A DNA stretch of 18,967 bases from DATKMG01 sp035541995 (GTDB taxonomy: Bacteria; Acidobacteriota; Terriglobia; Versatilivoradales; Versatilivoraceae): assembly GCA_035541995.1 (NCBI GenBank), contig DATKMG010000544.1:1-18967 (forward strand), written 5' to 3'. How positions within the stretch are numbered: position 1 is the first letter of the stretch; the number at the start of each line of letters is the position of its first letter. Positions 1-7,775 of this stretch are shown in pieces. The translations under genes and the position numbers were made by a program. The notes below the pieces were generated by a model. It was not told the DNA's origin, ran no database searches, and worked only from the letters and a program-made list of their open reading frames with translations.

Positions 1-185
1 TTGTGTGCCCCCCTTAAACAATTATCTCAGTAGCCGACCACCCCAGAGCGGCAGTAGTGTTCTGCACTGCAGGGTTCTAAAACCTTCACCGCCCGACCCA
101 AGCTTGATGGCGGCCAGCATCGTCGCGGCTCTAGCCCTGACTATTTCCCTTCGTCCCTCTAGGAGGATCTCATCTTGCTAGCACA

Positions 186-214
186 TTGACAGACTAAAGT
201 GTCCGGCGTATGGT
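186..214 (+). promoter_or_regulatory. Sigma-70-like promoter upstream of hsdR
   Basis: A perfect TTGACA -35 box (186-191) is followed after exactly 17 bases by TATGGT (209-214), four of six matches to the -10 consensus. Transcription would begin near 221, giving a leader of about 65 bases before the hsdR start at 285. The 185 bases before it hold no convincing gene. Probably drives the whole hsdR-ORF6N-hsdM operon; not proven without transcript data. Confidence 0.5.
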
Positions 215-284
215 CTGCAGATTGGAGGAGAATCACAGCCCGTTTCGAGGCTATAGTCGATGGGGTGTAAAGAGATAAACAGGC

Positions 285-2816
285 ATGGCTAAGGAAGCCA
301 AGGCGAGAATCCTGATCAACGACCTTCTTCGCAGGTCGGGTTGGCGGTTCTTTGACGACGAGAACGGCCCCGCCAACATTGCGCTTGAAGTAACCGTCAA
401 ACTCAAGAAAAAGGCCCTCGATGTCCTCGGGGACGACTTCGAGAAGACCGCCAACGGCTATGTCGATTACCTCCTGCTGGACGAACGCAGTTTCCCCATG
501 ACCGTCTTGGAGGCGAAGTCCGAGAAGTACGACCCCCTTGTTGGCAAAGAACAGGCCCGGAAATACGCCTATTCTCAGAATGTCCGATTCGTCATCCTGT
601 CCAACGGGAATCTGCACTACTTTTGGGACCTGGAGCAAGGCAACCCGGTTCTGATTACGGAGTTTCCGAAGCCCGAATCCTTCGGTCATTTCCAAGCCTT
701 CAAGCCCAACCCCGACGCTCTGGTTAGCGAAAAGGTTGAAGCCGACTACGTTGCGGTCACGCAGAATCCCAACTACCGAAACGATCCCCGTTGGGGAGAT
801 GCCGGACATCGTGACGCATTCATTAAAGACACAGAGCTAAAGTTCCTCCGGCCGTATCAAATGCGGGCAATCGCCGCGCTTCAGGATGCAGTGAGCCAGG
901 GACAGACGAGGTTTCTGTTCGAGATGGCGACCGGCACAGGCAAGACGTTGATCGCCGCCGCGGTGATCAAGCTTTTCATGCGCACCGGGAACGCAAAACG
1001 AGTGCTCTTTCTCGTGGACCGCCTCGAACTGGAGGACCAGGCGAATAAGCGTTTCGTTCAGTTCCTCAAAAACGATTACGTTACGGTCATCTATAAGGAG
1101 AACCGTGACGATTGGAGCAAGGCGGAGATCGTTGTCTCGACGGTTCAAAGCTTGCAATTCAACAACAAGTACCGGCGACTGTTCTCGCCAACCGATTTTG
1201 ACCTCCTCATTTCCGACGAGGCGCACCGTTCCATCGGGGGCAATAGCCGCGCTGTGTTCGAGTATTTCATCGGGTACAAACTGGGGCTGACGGCAACACC
1301 GAAAGACTACCTCAAGAAGATTGACCCGGCCCGAATCAGCCAGCGCGACCCCCGCGAATGGGAACGCCGACAGTTACTGGACACATATAAGACATTCGGC
1401 TGCGAGAGCGGCACGCCGACTTTCCGATACAGTCTCATTGATGGCGTCGAGGAAAAGTGGCTTCTCAATCCAGTTGTCGTAGACGCGCGGACGGAAATCA
1501 CCACGGAAATGCTTTCTGAAGATGGCTACGCAGTCATGCAGCAGACTGAAGACGGCGAGCTGGTTGAGCAGACTTTTTTCGGAAAGGATTTCGAGAAGAA
1601 GTTCTTCTCAGATGAAACAAACCGTGTCTTCTGTGAGACCTTCTTGAAGAACGCTCTTCGCGACCCGCTGAGCGGCGAGATTGGCAAGAGCATCATCTAC
1701 TGTGTTCGTAAAGACCACGCCAACCGGGTAACACAAACCCTGAACGTCCTCGCACACGCCTTTTTTCCCGGCAAGTATAACTCCGACTTTGCCCTTCAGG
1801 TCACCTCTCCACCGGAAATTCTAGACGCCCAGCAGATGGCTGTCAGTTTTGCCAACAACAACCTGAATGGGCACACCCACTTTCTGGAGGGCTATATCAG
1901 TTCCAAGACCCGTGCGTGTGTCACAGTCGGCATGATGACCACCGGCTACGACTGTGAAGACATTCTCAATATTGTTCTACTGCGCCCGATTTTCTCGCCC
2001 ACGGATTTCATTCAGATCAAGGGCCGCGGAACCCGGAAGTTTACCTTCCGTTTTGTTGAGAAGGACGGGAGTCAAACCCAGGAGCATTCGAAGGCGAAGG
2101 AGAAGTACAAACTCTTCGACTTCTTCGCTGTTTGCGAGTACTTTGAGGAGAAGTTCAATTACGACGAGGTTATCGACCTACCGCCGTTGCGTCCTACCGG
2201 GCCTGGACCGCAACCGCCCGCTCCACTTCCGGCAGTCCCCAGCGGATTCACAAACGTGGACCCAGATCCTCTCAAGTCGCAGGTCGAATACGAAGTGCCC
2301 ATTTACGGCATGAAGATTGACCGCAAATTTTTCGAAAAGTTTGAGGACAAAGTCAAAGCCGCGCCGGAAGTTCGCCAGCGCTATGAGAGCGGTGATATCC
2401 AGGGCGCGGAGCAGATCGTCATGGCGGGTCTCTTCAATAAGCCCGAGGATTTCTTTGACCTTAACAAGCTTCGCAAGGCGCTGCAGCTGGACCGGCGCAT
2501 TACACTTCGTGAGATTCTAGCCAAGGCCTTTGGTGACATTGACCGTTTCAAGACAAAGGATGAGTTGCTGGAAGAAGAGTTGGCCAAGTTTGTTTCCATC
2601 CACAAGCCCGACGCCGTGCAAATGCCAACAATCCGGCAATTCTTCAAGGCGTACGTCACGGATGGAGCTGTTCGAACCATTGTGGATTCCCGTGAGTTCG
2701 GCCGATTGGCGGACAACCCCAAAGTCTCTTTAGCGGATGTGCGGGCTCTTGGTCAATGGCACGAAGTTATTCCAGAATATGTGAAAGATTACGTCTCCCT
2801 CAACCAATTTGTGTGA
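285..2816 (+). CDS. hsdR: Type I restriction enzyme R subunit, EcoEI-like
   Basis: Restriction and DNA-translocation subunit of a type I restriction-modification complex (843 aa, near full length for EcoEI-type R subunits). Visible parts in order: an N-terminal endonuclease domain with a PD-(D/E)XK-like core (D61 in YVDYLL, then E76 and K78 in LEAK); a superfamily 2 helicase motor with Walker A MATGTGKT (214-221), DEAH (311-314) and LTATP (335-339); a second RecA lobe with the arginine-rich IQIKGRGTR; and a C-terminal region of the EcoEI_R_C type. The ATG at 285 has AAAGAGA 9 bases upstream and suits the family's N-terminus. First gene of a tight operon, 8 bases before the ORF6N gene. The frame is intact, but with hsdM broken and no hsdS in view the enzyme should not form a working R2M2S complex from this locus alone. 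Subunit identity is very secure; function here is doubtful. Confidence 0.95.
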   Translation: MAKEAKARILINDLLRRSGWRFFDDENGPANIALEVTVKLKKKALDVLGDDFEKTANGYVDYLLLDERSFPMTVLEAKSEKYDPLVGKEQARKYAYSQNVRFVILSNGNLHYFWDLEQGNPVLITEFPKPESFGHFQAFKPNPDALVSEKVEADYVAVTQNPNYRNDPRWGDAGHRDAFIKDTELKFLRPYQMRAIAALQDAVSQGQTRFLFEMATGTGKTLIAAAVIKLFMRTGNAKRVLFLVDRLELEDQANKRFVQFLKNDYVTVIYKENRDDWSKAEIVVSTVQSLQFNNKYRRLFSPTDFDLLISDEAHRSIGGNSRAVFEYFIGYKLGLTATPKDYLKKIDPARISQRDPREWERRQLLDTYKTFGCESGTPTFRYSLIDGVEEKWLLNPVVVDARTEITTEMLSEDGYAVMQQTEDGELVEQTFFGKDFEKKFFSDETNRVFCETFLKNALRDPLSGEIGKSIIYCVRKDHANRVTQTLNVLAHAFFPGKYNSDFALQVTSPPEILDAQQMAVSFANNNLNGHTHFLEGYISSKTRACVTVGMMTTGYDCEDILNIVLLRPIFSPTDFIQIKGRGTRKFTFRFVEKDGSQTQEHSKAKEKYKLFDFFAVCEYFEEKFNYDEVIDLPPLRPTGPGPQPPAPLPAVPSGFTNVDPDPLKSQVEYEVPIYGMKIDRKFFEKFEDKVKAAPEVRQRYESGDIQGAEQIVMAGLFNKPEDFFDLNKLRKALQLDRRITLREILAKAFGDIDRFKTKDELLEEELAKFVSIHKPDAVQMPTIRQFFKAYVTDGAVRTIVDSREFGRLADNPKVSLADVRALGQWHEVIPEYVKDYVSLNQFV

Positions 2817-2824
2817 GGAAAGGC

Positions 2825-3376
2825 ATGGGCACTGAGCTGACGCCTCTTGAACGAATCGAGAGGAAAATCCATCTCATTCGTGGCCAGAAGGTCATGCTGG
2901 ACCGCGATTTGGCCGCCTTGTACGGTGTTCCCACCAAGGCATTAAAGCAGGCGGTGAAACGCAATGCTTCTCGTTTTCCTGAAGATTTTATGTTTGTTCT
3001 AGCACCGGAGGAGTTCGCCAACTGGAGGTCACAATTTGTGACCTCCAATGCCGATCGAATCGGGCTGCGGCATGCTCCCATGGCTTTCACGGAACAGGGA
3101 GTTGCCATGCTTTCCAGCGTATTAAACAACGAGCGGGCAATCCAGGTGAACATTGCCATCATGCGAACTTTCGTGCAATTGCGGCAATTGCTTTCGTCCA
3201 ATGCTGATCTAGCTCGGAAGCTGGCTGATCTGGAAAGGAAATATGATGCTCAGTTCAAGACAGTATTTGATGCGATTCGCCAATTGATGGCTCCATCCGC
3301 ACATCCTCGCAGACAGATCGGTTTTCGGGTGCGGGAAACACATGCCAAATATTCCGCGCGCCCTAGAAAAAGGTGA
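2825..3376 (+). CDS. ORF6N-domain DNA-binding protein inside the hsd operon
   Basis: A 183-residue protein with an N-terminal ORF6N domain (about residues 10-110): IERKIHLIRGQKVMLDRDLA, then LYGVPTKALKQAVKRN, RFPEDFMF and a closing FTEQGVAMLSSVLN. ORF6N is related to the KilA-N/Bro group of DNA-binding domains first named from phages. Residues about 120-150 (ADLARKLADLERKYDAQFKT) look like a coiled coil for dimerisation; the tail is basic. The ATG at 2825 is preferred over an in-frame start at 2756 because it directly follows GAGGAAAGG and lies 8 bases after hsdR's stop, whereas 2756 would overlap hsdR. hsdM begins 3 bases after its stop, so the three genes are co-transcribed. Such proteins often sit within type I restriction operons; a regulatory or accessory DNA-binding role is inferred, and no specific function is known to me. 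Confidence 0.85.
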   Translation: MGTELTPLERIERKIHLIRGQKVMLDRDLAALYGVPTKALKQAVKRNASRFPEDFMFVLAPEEFANWRSQFVTSNADRIGLRHAPMAFTEQGVAMLSSVLNNERAIQVNIAIMRTFVQLRQLLSSNADLARKLADLERKYDAQFKTVFDAIRQLMAPSAHPRRQIGFRVRETHAKYSARPRKR

Positions 3377-3379
3377 ACC

Positions 3380-4498
3380 ATGCTTGATGCGGAAACCAAG
3401 GCGAAGATTGACTCAGCACGCGACATTCTGGTGGGCAAGGTGCCCGACCCGAAATCGCAGGTCGAGCAGATCACCATCGCCCTGATTTACAAGTTCATGG
3501 ACGACATGGACCGCCAGTCGGAGGAGCTGGGCGGGAAGGCGACATTTTTCTCTAGCGAATTCAAGAAATACCGCTGGGCCAACTTGCTCGACAGACGGTT
3601 CAGCGGCCACGAACGCCTGCTTCTCTATGCTGAAGGCATCGAGAAGATGAACGCCAACAAGAATATTCCCCAACTCTTCCGAGACATCTTCAAGGGCGTA
3701 TTCCTGCCGTACCGTGACCCCGAAACACTCAATCTGTTTCTGAAGGAGATCGATGGCTTTACCTATGACCACAGCGAACAACTCGGCAACGCCTACGAGT
3801 ACTTGCTGAACGTCCTTGGCACCCAGGGTGACGCAGGACAGTTCCGCACCCCGCGCCACATCATTGACTTCATCGTCGCCGTGGTGAACCCGCAGAAGAA
3901 CGATACCGTTCTTGACCCCGCCTGCGGCACGGCCGGCTTTCTCATTTCAGCCTACAAGCACATCCTTAAAGCAAATCAGGCACGAGAAGCAGAAAATTCA
4001 CAAAACGGCTTTGTGGCTTCTGTGCCTTCTCGTGGCCAGACTCTCACCCCGGACGAGCGCGCGCGGCTTATGACCAATTTTCGAGGCTACGATATCGCGC
4101 CAGACATGGTGCGTCTCTCACGGGTAAACATGTATCTGCACGGGTTCCCGAACCCCGTCATTCACGAATACGACGCACTGACCAGCGAAGAACGCTGGGA
4201 TGAGCGCTGTGATGTGATCATGGCCAATCCGCCGTTCATGACGCCCAAAGGTGGTATCAGGCCGCACAATCGGTTTTCCATTAAGGCTAAGCGCAGCGAA
4301 GTGCTGTTCGTAGACTACATTGCCGAGCACCTCAACCCCGGCGGACGTGCGGGCGTAATTGTGCCCGAGGGAATTATCTTCCAGAGCCAGAAAGCCTACA
4401 AGGCCCTGCGGAAGATGCTGATAGAAAATCCGTCGCGTCCGTTGCTCCTTCAACCCGGCCATGACAGAGCGTGGCCCTCCAATCATTCAAGACTTTGA
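3380..4498 (+). CDS. hsdM: Type I N6-adenine methyltransferase subunit, 3' part disrupted
   Basis: Modification subunit of the type I system, which methylates adenine and with HsdS sets target specificity. Residues 1-150 form the N-terminal helical domain (HsdM_N type). The catalytic N6_Mtase domain shows the AdoMet-binding motif DPACGTAGF (179-187) and the catalytic NPPF (283-286). The family resemblance runs through GVIVPEGIIFQSQKAYKALR and KMLIEN (residue 350, base 4429). The last 22 residues (PSRPLLLQPG onward) do not resemble HsdM: they are antisense of the displaced next part of the same gene. Intact EcoEI-type HsdM is usually near 490-500 residues, so the end of the catalytic domain and the C-terminal helical region are lost. 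The start has AAAGG just upstream and a 3-base gap from the ORF6N gene. Methylation activity is unlikely unless the locus is repaired or misassembled. Confidence 0.9.
   Translation: MLDAETKAKIDSARDILVGKVPDPKSQVEQITIALIYKFMDDMDRQSEELGGKATFFSSEFKKYRWANLLDRRFSGHERLLLYAEGIEKMNANKNIPQLFRDIFKGVFLPYRDPETLNLFLKEIDGFTYDHSEQLGNAYEYLLNVLGTQGDAGQFRTPRHIIDFIVAVVNPQKNDTVLDPACGTAGFLISAYKHILKANQAREAENSQNGFVASVPSRGQTLTPDERARLMTNFRGYDIAPDMVRLSRVNMYLHGFPNPVIHEYDALTSEERWDERCDVIMANPPFMTPKGGIRPHNRFSIKAKRSEVLFVDYIAEHLNPGGRAGVIVPEGIIFQSQKAYKALRKMLIENPSRPLLLQPGHDRAWPSNHSRL
3981..4034. repeat. Imperfect palindromic element inside the hsdM reading frame
   Basis: CACGAGAAG at 3981-3989 pairs with CTTCTCGTG at 4026-4034, and CACAAA (3999-4004) pairs with TTTGTG (4010-4015); the arms between pair imperfectly (CAGAA against TTCTG). 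The whole is a hairpin of about 54 bases with a short loop. It encodes about residues 201-218 of HsdM, between the AdoMet motif and the FRGYDI strand, a region of variable length in the family. The arms are built from CACGA/CACA-type words like those of dispersed palindromic repeats in some environmental genomes. Insertion of a mobile palindrome in frame is inferred. Confidence 0.55.
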
Positions 4499-4691
4499 GC
4501 GCTTCCGGCAGGTCGTTCGGCCCAATCGGCCGGCGCTGAGCGCCGAGGTCGAAGCCGTCGTTCTCAACTTTCACGAACAAGACTTCATCCATCCGCTTCG
4601 CTAGATTCCGGTCAAGGAAAAGGACACTGGTTTTGACACCGCTGTATGGATTGAACACGCCGGCCGGGAGGCTGACTATGGCCCAGAGGGA
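4430..4691 (-). pseudogene. hsdM: Inverted internal fragment of hsdM
   Basis: Read on the minus strand from about 4691 to 4430, this stretch encodes SLWAIVSLPAGVFNPYSGVK, then TSVLFLDRNLAKRMDEVLFV, KVENDGFDLGAQRRPIG and PNDLPEALKVLNDW. These are hallmark segments of type I HsdM that normally follow directly after the KMLIEN where plus-strand hsdM breaks off. The fragment therefore belongs to the same gene, flipped in place. The right edge is near 4691, because from about 4692 the plus strand reads as DUF2326 protein (ERSGKDKSKIRVSGG). I found no convincing inverted repeats at the two edges. The minus-strand open frame continues to 4883 only as a shadow of the DUF2326 gene and has no plausible start, so this is a gene fragment rather than a gene. 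The identity of the fragment is secure; the exact edges are good to a few bases. Confidence 0.85.
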
Positions 4692-4742
4692 GAGCGCAGC
4701 GGCAAGGATAAGTCGAAGATCCGTGTTTCTGGCGGCAGCTTC

Positions 4743-6152
4743 TTGGGTGGCAAGGCCAAGCTGACCAATACTGAGTGGATTGAGGTGCTTGGCGAGCAGA
4801 TGTTCAGGCTGAATGCCGTGCAGGGCGTTGCCGGTCGAGTACCCACGCTCCGCTCTCTTTTCGCCTACTTCGTCCGGCGACAACTAAGTGGAGCTTTCTC
4901 CACGCCGGAAAAACAGGCGAATATGCAGCAGGCCGGGGATTATCAGGTTGCTCTGATGTTCCTTATGGGAATGGACTGGAAAATCGCAAGCGACTGGCAG
5001 CAGGTGCGGGATCGAGAAAAGACACTGGGAGAGCTGAAGAAAGCAGCGGGGGCTGGCGCGTTCGGGAGTATCATCGGGAAAGCCGCTGATCTGCGGACCC
5101 AACTCGCCGTGGCTGATGCCCGACTGAGCGAACTCAGAAAGCAAGTCGAGTCCTTCCGGGTGTTCCCGCAATACCAAGAATTGGAAACGGAAGCGGATCA
5201 GCTAACGCGCGAAATGAACGCCCTCTCCAATGCCAACACTATCGACACCGCAGCGATTCGCGATTTGGAAGGCGCACTGCAATCCGAATCGCCCCCATCA
5301 CTTACCGACCTCGAAGCGATTTACGCGGAAGCCGGGGTCACCCTACCGGGTGTGGCATTCAAGCGCTATGAGGAAGTTAGTAGCTTCCATGAATCAGTGA
5401 TCCGCAACCGGCGGGATTACCTTGCGGGCGAACTCTCTATCGCGAAACAGAACATCGAATCCCGCGACCAGCAGAAGGCCAAGTTGGACCAGCGCAGGTC
5501 AGAGGTTATGAGCATTCTGAAAAGCCACGGTGCGTTGGACCAGTTCGCCAAACTGCAAGGCGAGGCCGGCAGACTGGAGGCGGAGGTGGAATCCCTGCGT
5601 CAACGTTTTGAATCTGCCGAGCAACTTGAGGGGACAAAGAACGAATTGGAGATCGAGCGCAACCGTCTCACCCTGCGACTGCGACGGGACTTCTCCGAGC
5701 AGAAAGAGCGCCTGGCCGTAGCGATCCTTGCCTTCGAGGAAACATCGAAGCGTCTCTACGAGTCGGCTGGAAGCATGACCGTCGAAGAAACCTCGAACGG
5801 CCCGGTATTTCAGTTCCCCATGCAAGGCTCGCGGAGCAAAGGCATCAAGAATATGCAGATCTTCTGTTTTGACCTTATGCTCATGCGGTTGTGTGCTAAA
5901 CGTGGCATTGGCCCAGGTTTCTTGATCCACGATAGCCACCTTTTTGATGGCGTGGATGGTCGGCAAGTCATCAGTTCGCTTAAGGTGGGAGCCGAGATGG
6001 CAGCAGAGCTTGGGTTTCAATACATCGTCACCATGAATGAAGACGATGCCTTCAAAGAAAGCACCGATGGCTTTGACTTGCGCGAATACACATTCCGTGT
6101 TGCCCTTACTGATGCAACAGACGATGGCGGGTTGTTCGGGTTTCGGTTCTGA
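4743..6152 (+). CDS. DUF2326 (YydD-like) coiled-coil protein, N-terminus missing
   Basis: Similar to YydD/DUF2326 proteins, SMC-like ATPases with long coiled coils that occur in some multi-gene defence loci (ABC-three-component type). Visible from the first codons: the conserved LTNTEWIEVLGEQMF and PTLRSLFAYFVRR block; GMDWKIASDWQQVRDREKTL; a long coiled coil (about 90-350 of the 469 codons); and the DUF2326 C-terminal domain with NMQIFCFDLMLMRLCAKRGI, GPGFLIHDSHLFDGVDGRQ and the terminal GGLFGFRF. The N-terminal part of about 100 residues carrying Walker A is absent: homology begins abruptly near base 4692, against the inverted hsdM fragment. The TTG at 4743 is only the first possible start inside the remaining frame and lacks a good ribosome site; ATG 4800 is an alternative. 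Without Walker A it should not bind ATP as the family does, so it is effectively a 5'-truncated pseudogene. It sits directly before the deaminase-ATPase gene, probably an old operon partner. Confidence 0.8.
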   Translation: MGGKAKLTNTEWIEVLGEQMFRLNAVQGVAGRVPTLRSLFAYFVRRQLSGAFSTPEKQANMQQAGDYQVALMFLMGMDWKIASDWQQVRDREKTLGELKKAAGAGAFGSIIGKAADLRTQLAVADARLSELRKQVESFRVFPQYQELETEADQLTREMNALSNANTIDTAAIRDLEGALQSESPPSLTDLEAIYAEAGVTLPGVAFKRYEEVSSFHESVIRNRRDYLAGELSIAKQNIESRDQQKAKLDQRRSEVMSILKSHGALDQFAKLQGEAGRLEAEVESLRQRFESAEQLEGTKNELEIERNRLTLRLRRDFSEQKERLAVAILAFEETSKRLYESAGSMTVEETSNGPVFQFPMQGSRSKGIKNMQIFCFDLMLMRLCAKRGIGPGFLIHDSHLFDGVDGRQVISSLKVGAEMAAELGFQYIVTMNEDDAFKESTDGFDLREYTFRVALTDATDDGGLFGFRF

Positions 6153-6162
6153 GGTGTTTGCA

Positions 6163-7656
6163 TTGAAGAAGAATCAACAGCACGAACCACGCGAGTTAAT
6201 GGAACTGGCCATTGAGGTAATGCGGCAGTCTGTTCCCAAACCGCGAGACGACGGCAAGACCAGTTCGAAGGTAGGGGCCGTGCAGGTGAAACCGGACGGT
6301 ATGGTGAAAACCGCCTGCCGGGGCGAGTTGTGGAATGGGGATCACGCGGAGTTCACGCTCTTGGAACGGAAGAACCGAGGGAACGAGCTTGATGGGTCTA
6401 TCCTGTTTGCAACGTTTCAACCCTGCGCGCCCGGTGCGCGTCGCGATCCGAAAGTAGACTGCGCGGAACGAATTCGTCTCGCCCGAATCAAGGAAGTCTG
6501 GATCGGCATCCAGGATCCCGACCCCAAGGTCGCCCGGAAGGCCATCGCACACTTGGAACAGAGCGGCATCAAGGTGCACATGTTCGACCGCGACCTGCAG
6601 GCGGTCATTGAGAAGGAAAACAAGGAGTTCCTGGCGCAAGCGCTGGATCGTGCCGCCGCCGCGAAGCAGAAGCCGGTTGAAGTTGTTCTTTCTCCGCTTG
6701 AAAACAAGCTCCCGGCGGCTGTGCTGGCGGACTTCTCAAACGAGGCTCTGGGCGTATACCGTGAACGCGCCGGAATTGCCGACGCTGTAGGCTCCGACGA
6801 GTTCAACCGGCACCTCCTGCAACAAGGGGAGTTGAAGGAGGAAGACGGACGCCTGGTCCCGACCGGATTCGGCATCCTGTTGTTCGGGAAGGAACCACGT
6901 AGGGCCATGCGGCAGGCAGGACTTCTCGCGGCCATTCAATATCCCAACGGAGAGCAGGAGCGTAAGGAGTTTGACGAGCCTGCGGTCATGATTCCAGATC
7001 TGTTGGAAAAATGGCTCAGAGACAAACTTCCCAATGTCTTTCGCCGGGACAAGATGCGGCGGCAAGAACGCGCGGCTCTACCTTTTGAGATGGTGCGCGA
7101 AGCCGTGGTCAACGCGCTCATTCATCGGGATTACGATATCCGGCAGGCCAAGTGCCAGTTAGCAGTCACGACCGATACGATCACCGTAAGGAGTCCGGGC
7201 GGGCCTTTGCCGCCAATTACTTTGGAGCAACTGAGAGTATTCACCGCCCCCATGCTGAGCCGGAATCCGGAGCTTCATTACGTCTTTTCGCGGATGGGGA
7301 TGGCTGAGGAGATGGGGTTTGGATTGAAATCGTTGAAGAATCGCGCTGAACAACTGGGGTTGCCGTTGCCGCGCTACAGTTGGGAGGATCCTTATCTTGT
7401 GCTGACATTGTACCGGTCGCCGGAAGCGGCACAGAGAGCACTGGCTCCGGACGCACTTGAATCGCTGAGCACGGCAGAACGGAAGGGCTGGCAGTGGTTG
7501 ACTACGCAGGAGACCGTTACGGCGATCGGCTATGCGGCTGCGCTTGGTATCCCGAAGAGAACGGCCCTGAACCATCTCAAACATTTTGCAGGTCTGGGCC
7601 TTCTTCGCCGTATTGGTACGGGACCATCGACCAAGTATGAGATCAGTGGGCCATGA
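6163..7656 (+). CDS. Cytidine-deaminase-like domain fused to GHKL/RecG-C-type ATPase
   Basis: A two-part protein (497 aa from TTG 6163). Residues about 10-155 resemble the zinc-dependent CMP/RibD-type deaminase fold: SKVGAVQVKPDG (35-46), the zinc/catalytic HAEF (61-64), and PC (87-88) with a second cysteine at C100 in CAERI, a wide Cys spacing in place of the classic PCxxC; then IKEVWIGIQDP. Residues about 180-420 match the HATPase_c_4 (RecG C-terminal-like) family: LVPTGFGILLFGKEP, FEMVREAVVNALIHRDYD (308-325, N-box) and SPGGPLPP (344-351, G-box), then MGMAEEMGFGLKSL. A winged-helix-like end follows (AAALGIPKRTALNHLKHFAG). The start TTG 6163 has GAGGTG at 6151-6156; GTG 6154 is an alternative, and farther upstream starts overlap the DUF2326 gene. 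Nucleotide or nucleic-acid deamination coupled to ATP binding is inferred; a defence role is suggested by context only. Confidence 0.8.
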   Translation: MKKNQQHEPRELMELAIEVMRQSVPKPRDDGKTSSKVGAVQVKPDGMVKTACRGELWNGDHAEFTLLERKNRGNELDGSILFATFQPCAPGARRDPKVDCAERIRLARIKEVWIGIQDPDPKVARKAIAHLEQSGIKVHMFDRDLQAVIEKENKEFLAQALDRAAAAKQKPVEVVLSPLENKLPAAVLADFSNEALGVYRERAGIADAVGSDEFNRHLLQQGELKEEDGRLVPTGFGILLFGKEPRRAMRQAGLLAAIQYPNGEQERKEFDEPAVMIPDLLEKWLRDKLPNVFRRDKMRRQERAALPFEMVREAVVNALIHRDYDIRQAKCQLAVTTDTITVRSPGGPLPPITLEQLRVFTAPMLSRNPELHYVFSRMGMAEEMGFGLKSLKNRAEQLGLPLPRYSWEDPYLVLTLYRSPEAAQRALAPDALESLSTAERKGWQWLTTQETVTAIGYAAALGIPKRTALNHLKHFAGLGLLRRIGTGPSTKYEISGP

Positions 7657-7713
7657 GAGCTATTAGCGGTGCGAGCAACGGGACAACCAAGGGTAGGATG
7701 GCTTCGCTGAATA

Positions 7714-7743
7714 CGCCAACAATCACGCCAAAATGGCGTGATA
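7714..7743. repeat. Palindrome-bearing 30-bp repeat, copy 1
   Basis: First of two 30-bp direct repeats differing at one position. It contains a perfect 9-bp inverted repeat, ATCACGCCA / TGGCGTGAT, around a 3-base centre (7722-7742). There is no T-run after it, so it looks more like a protein-binding site or short repeat than a terminator. It lies between the deaminase-ATPase gene and the XRE regulator. Confidence 0.7.
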
Positions 7744-7775
7744 ACTGGGTTAGGTTCTATCTTTCAGGGCTACCG

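Noticed and set aside
159..809. Long minus-strand frame across the start of hsdR
   Set aside because: It is antisense to the clearly coding hsdR N-terminus and has no recognisable domain or ribosome site.
4430..4691. Phase-variable hsdM switch
   Set aside because: No inverted repeats at the edges, no recombinase gene nearby, and re-inversion alone would not restore hsdM because its tail is absent.
4374..4883. Minus-strand open frame of 169 codons as a stand-alone gene
   Set aside because: Only its middle is HsdM; the first part is antisense of the DUF2326 gene and the last part antisense of plus-strand hsdM. It is an inverted fragment without its own start.
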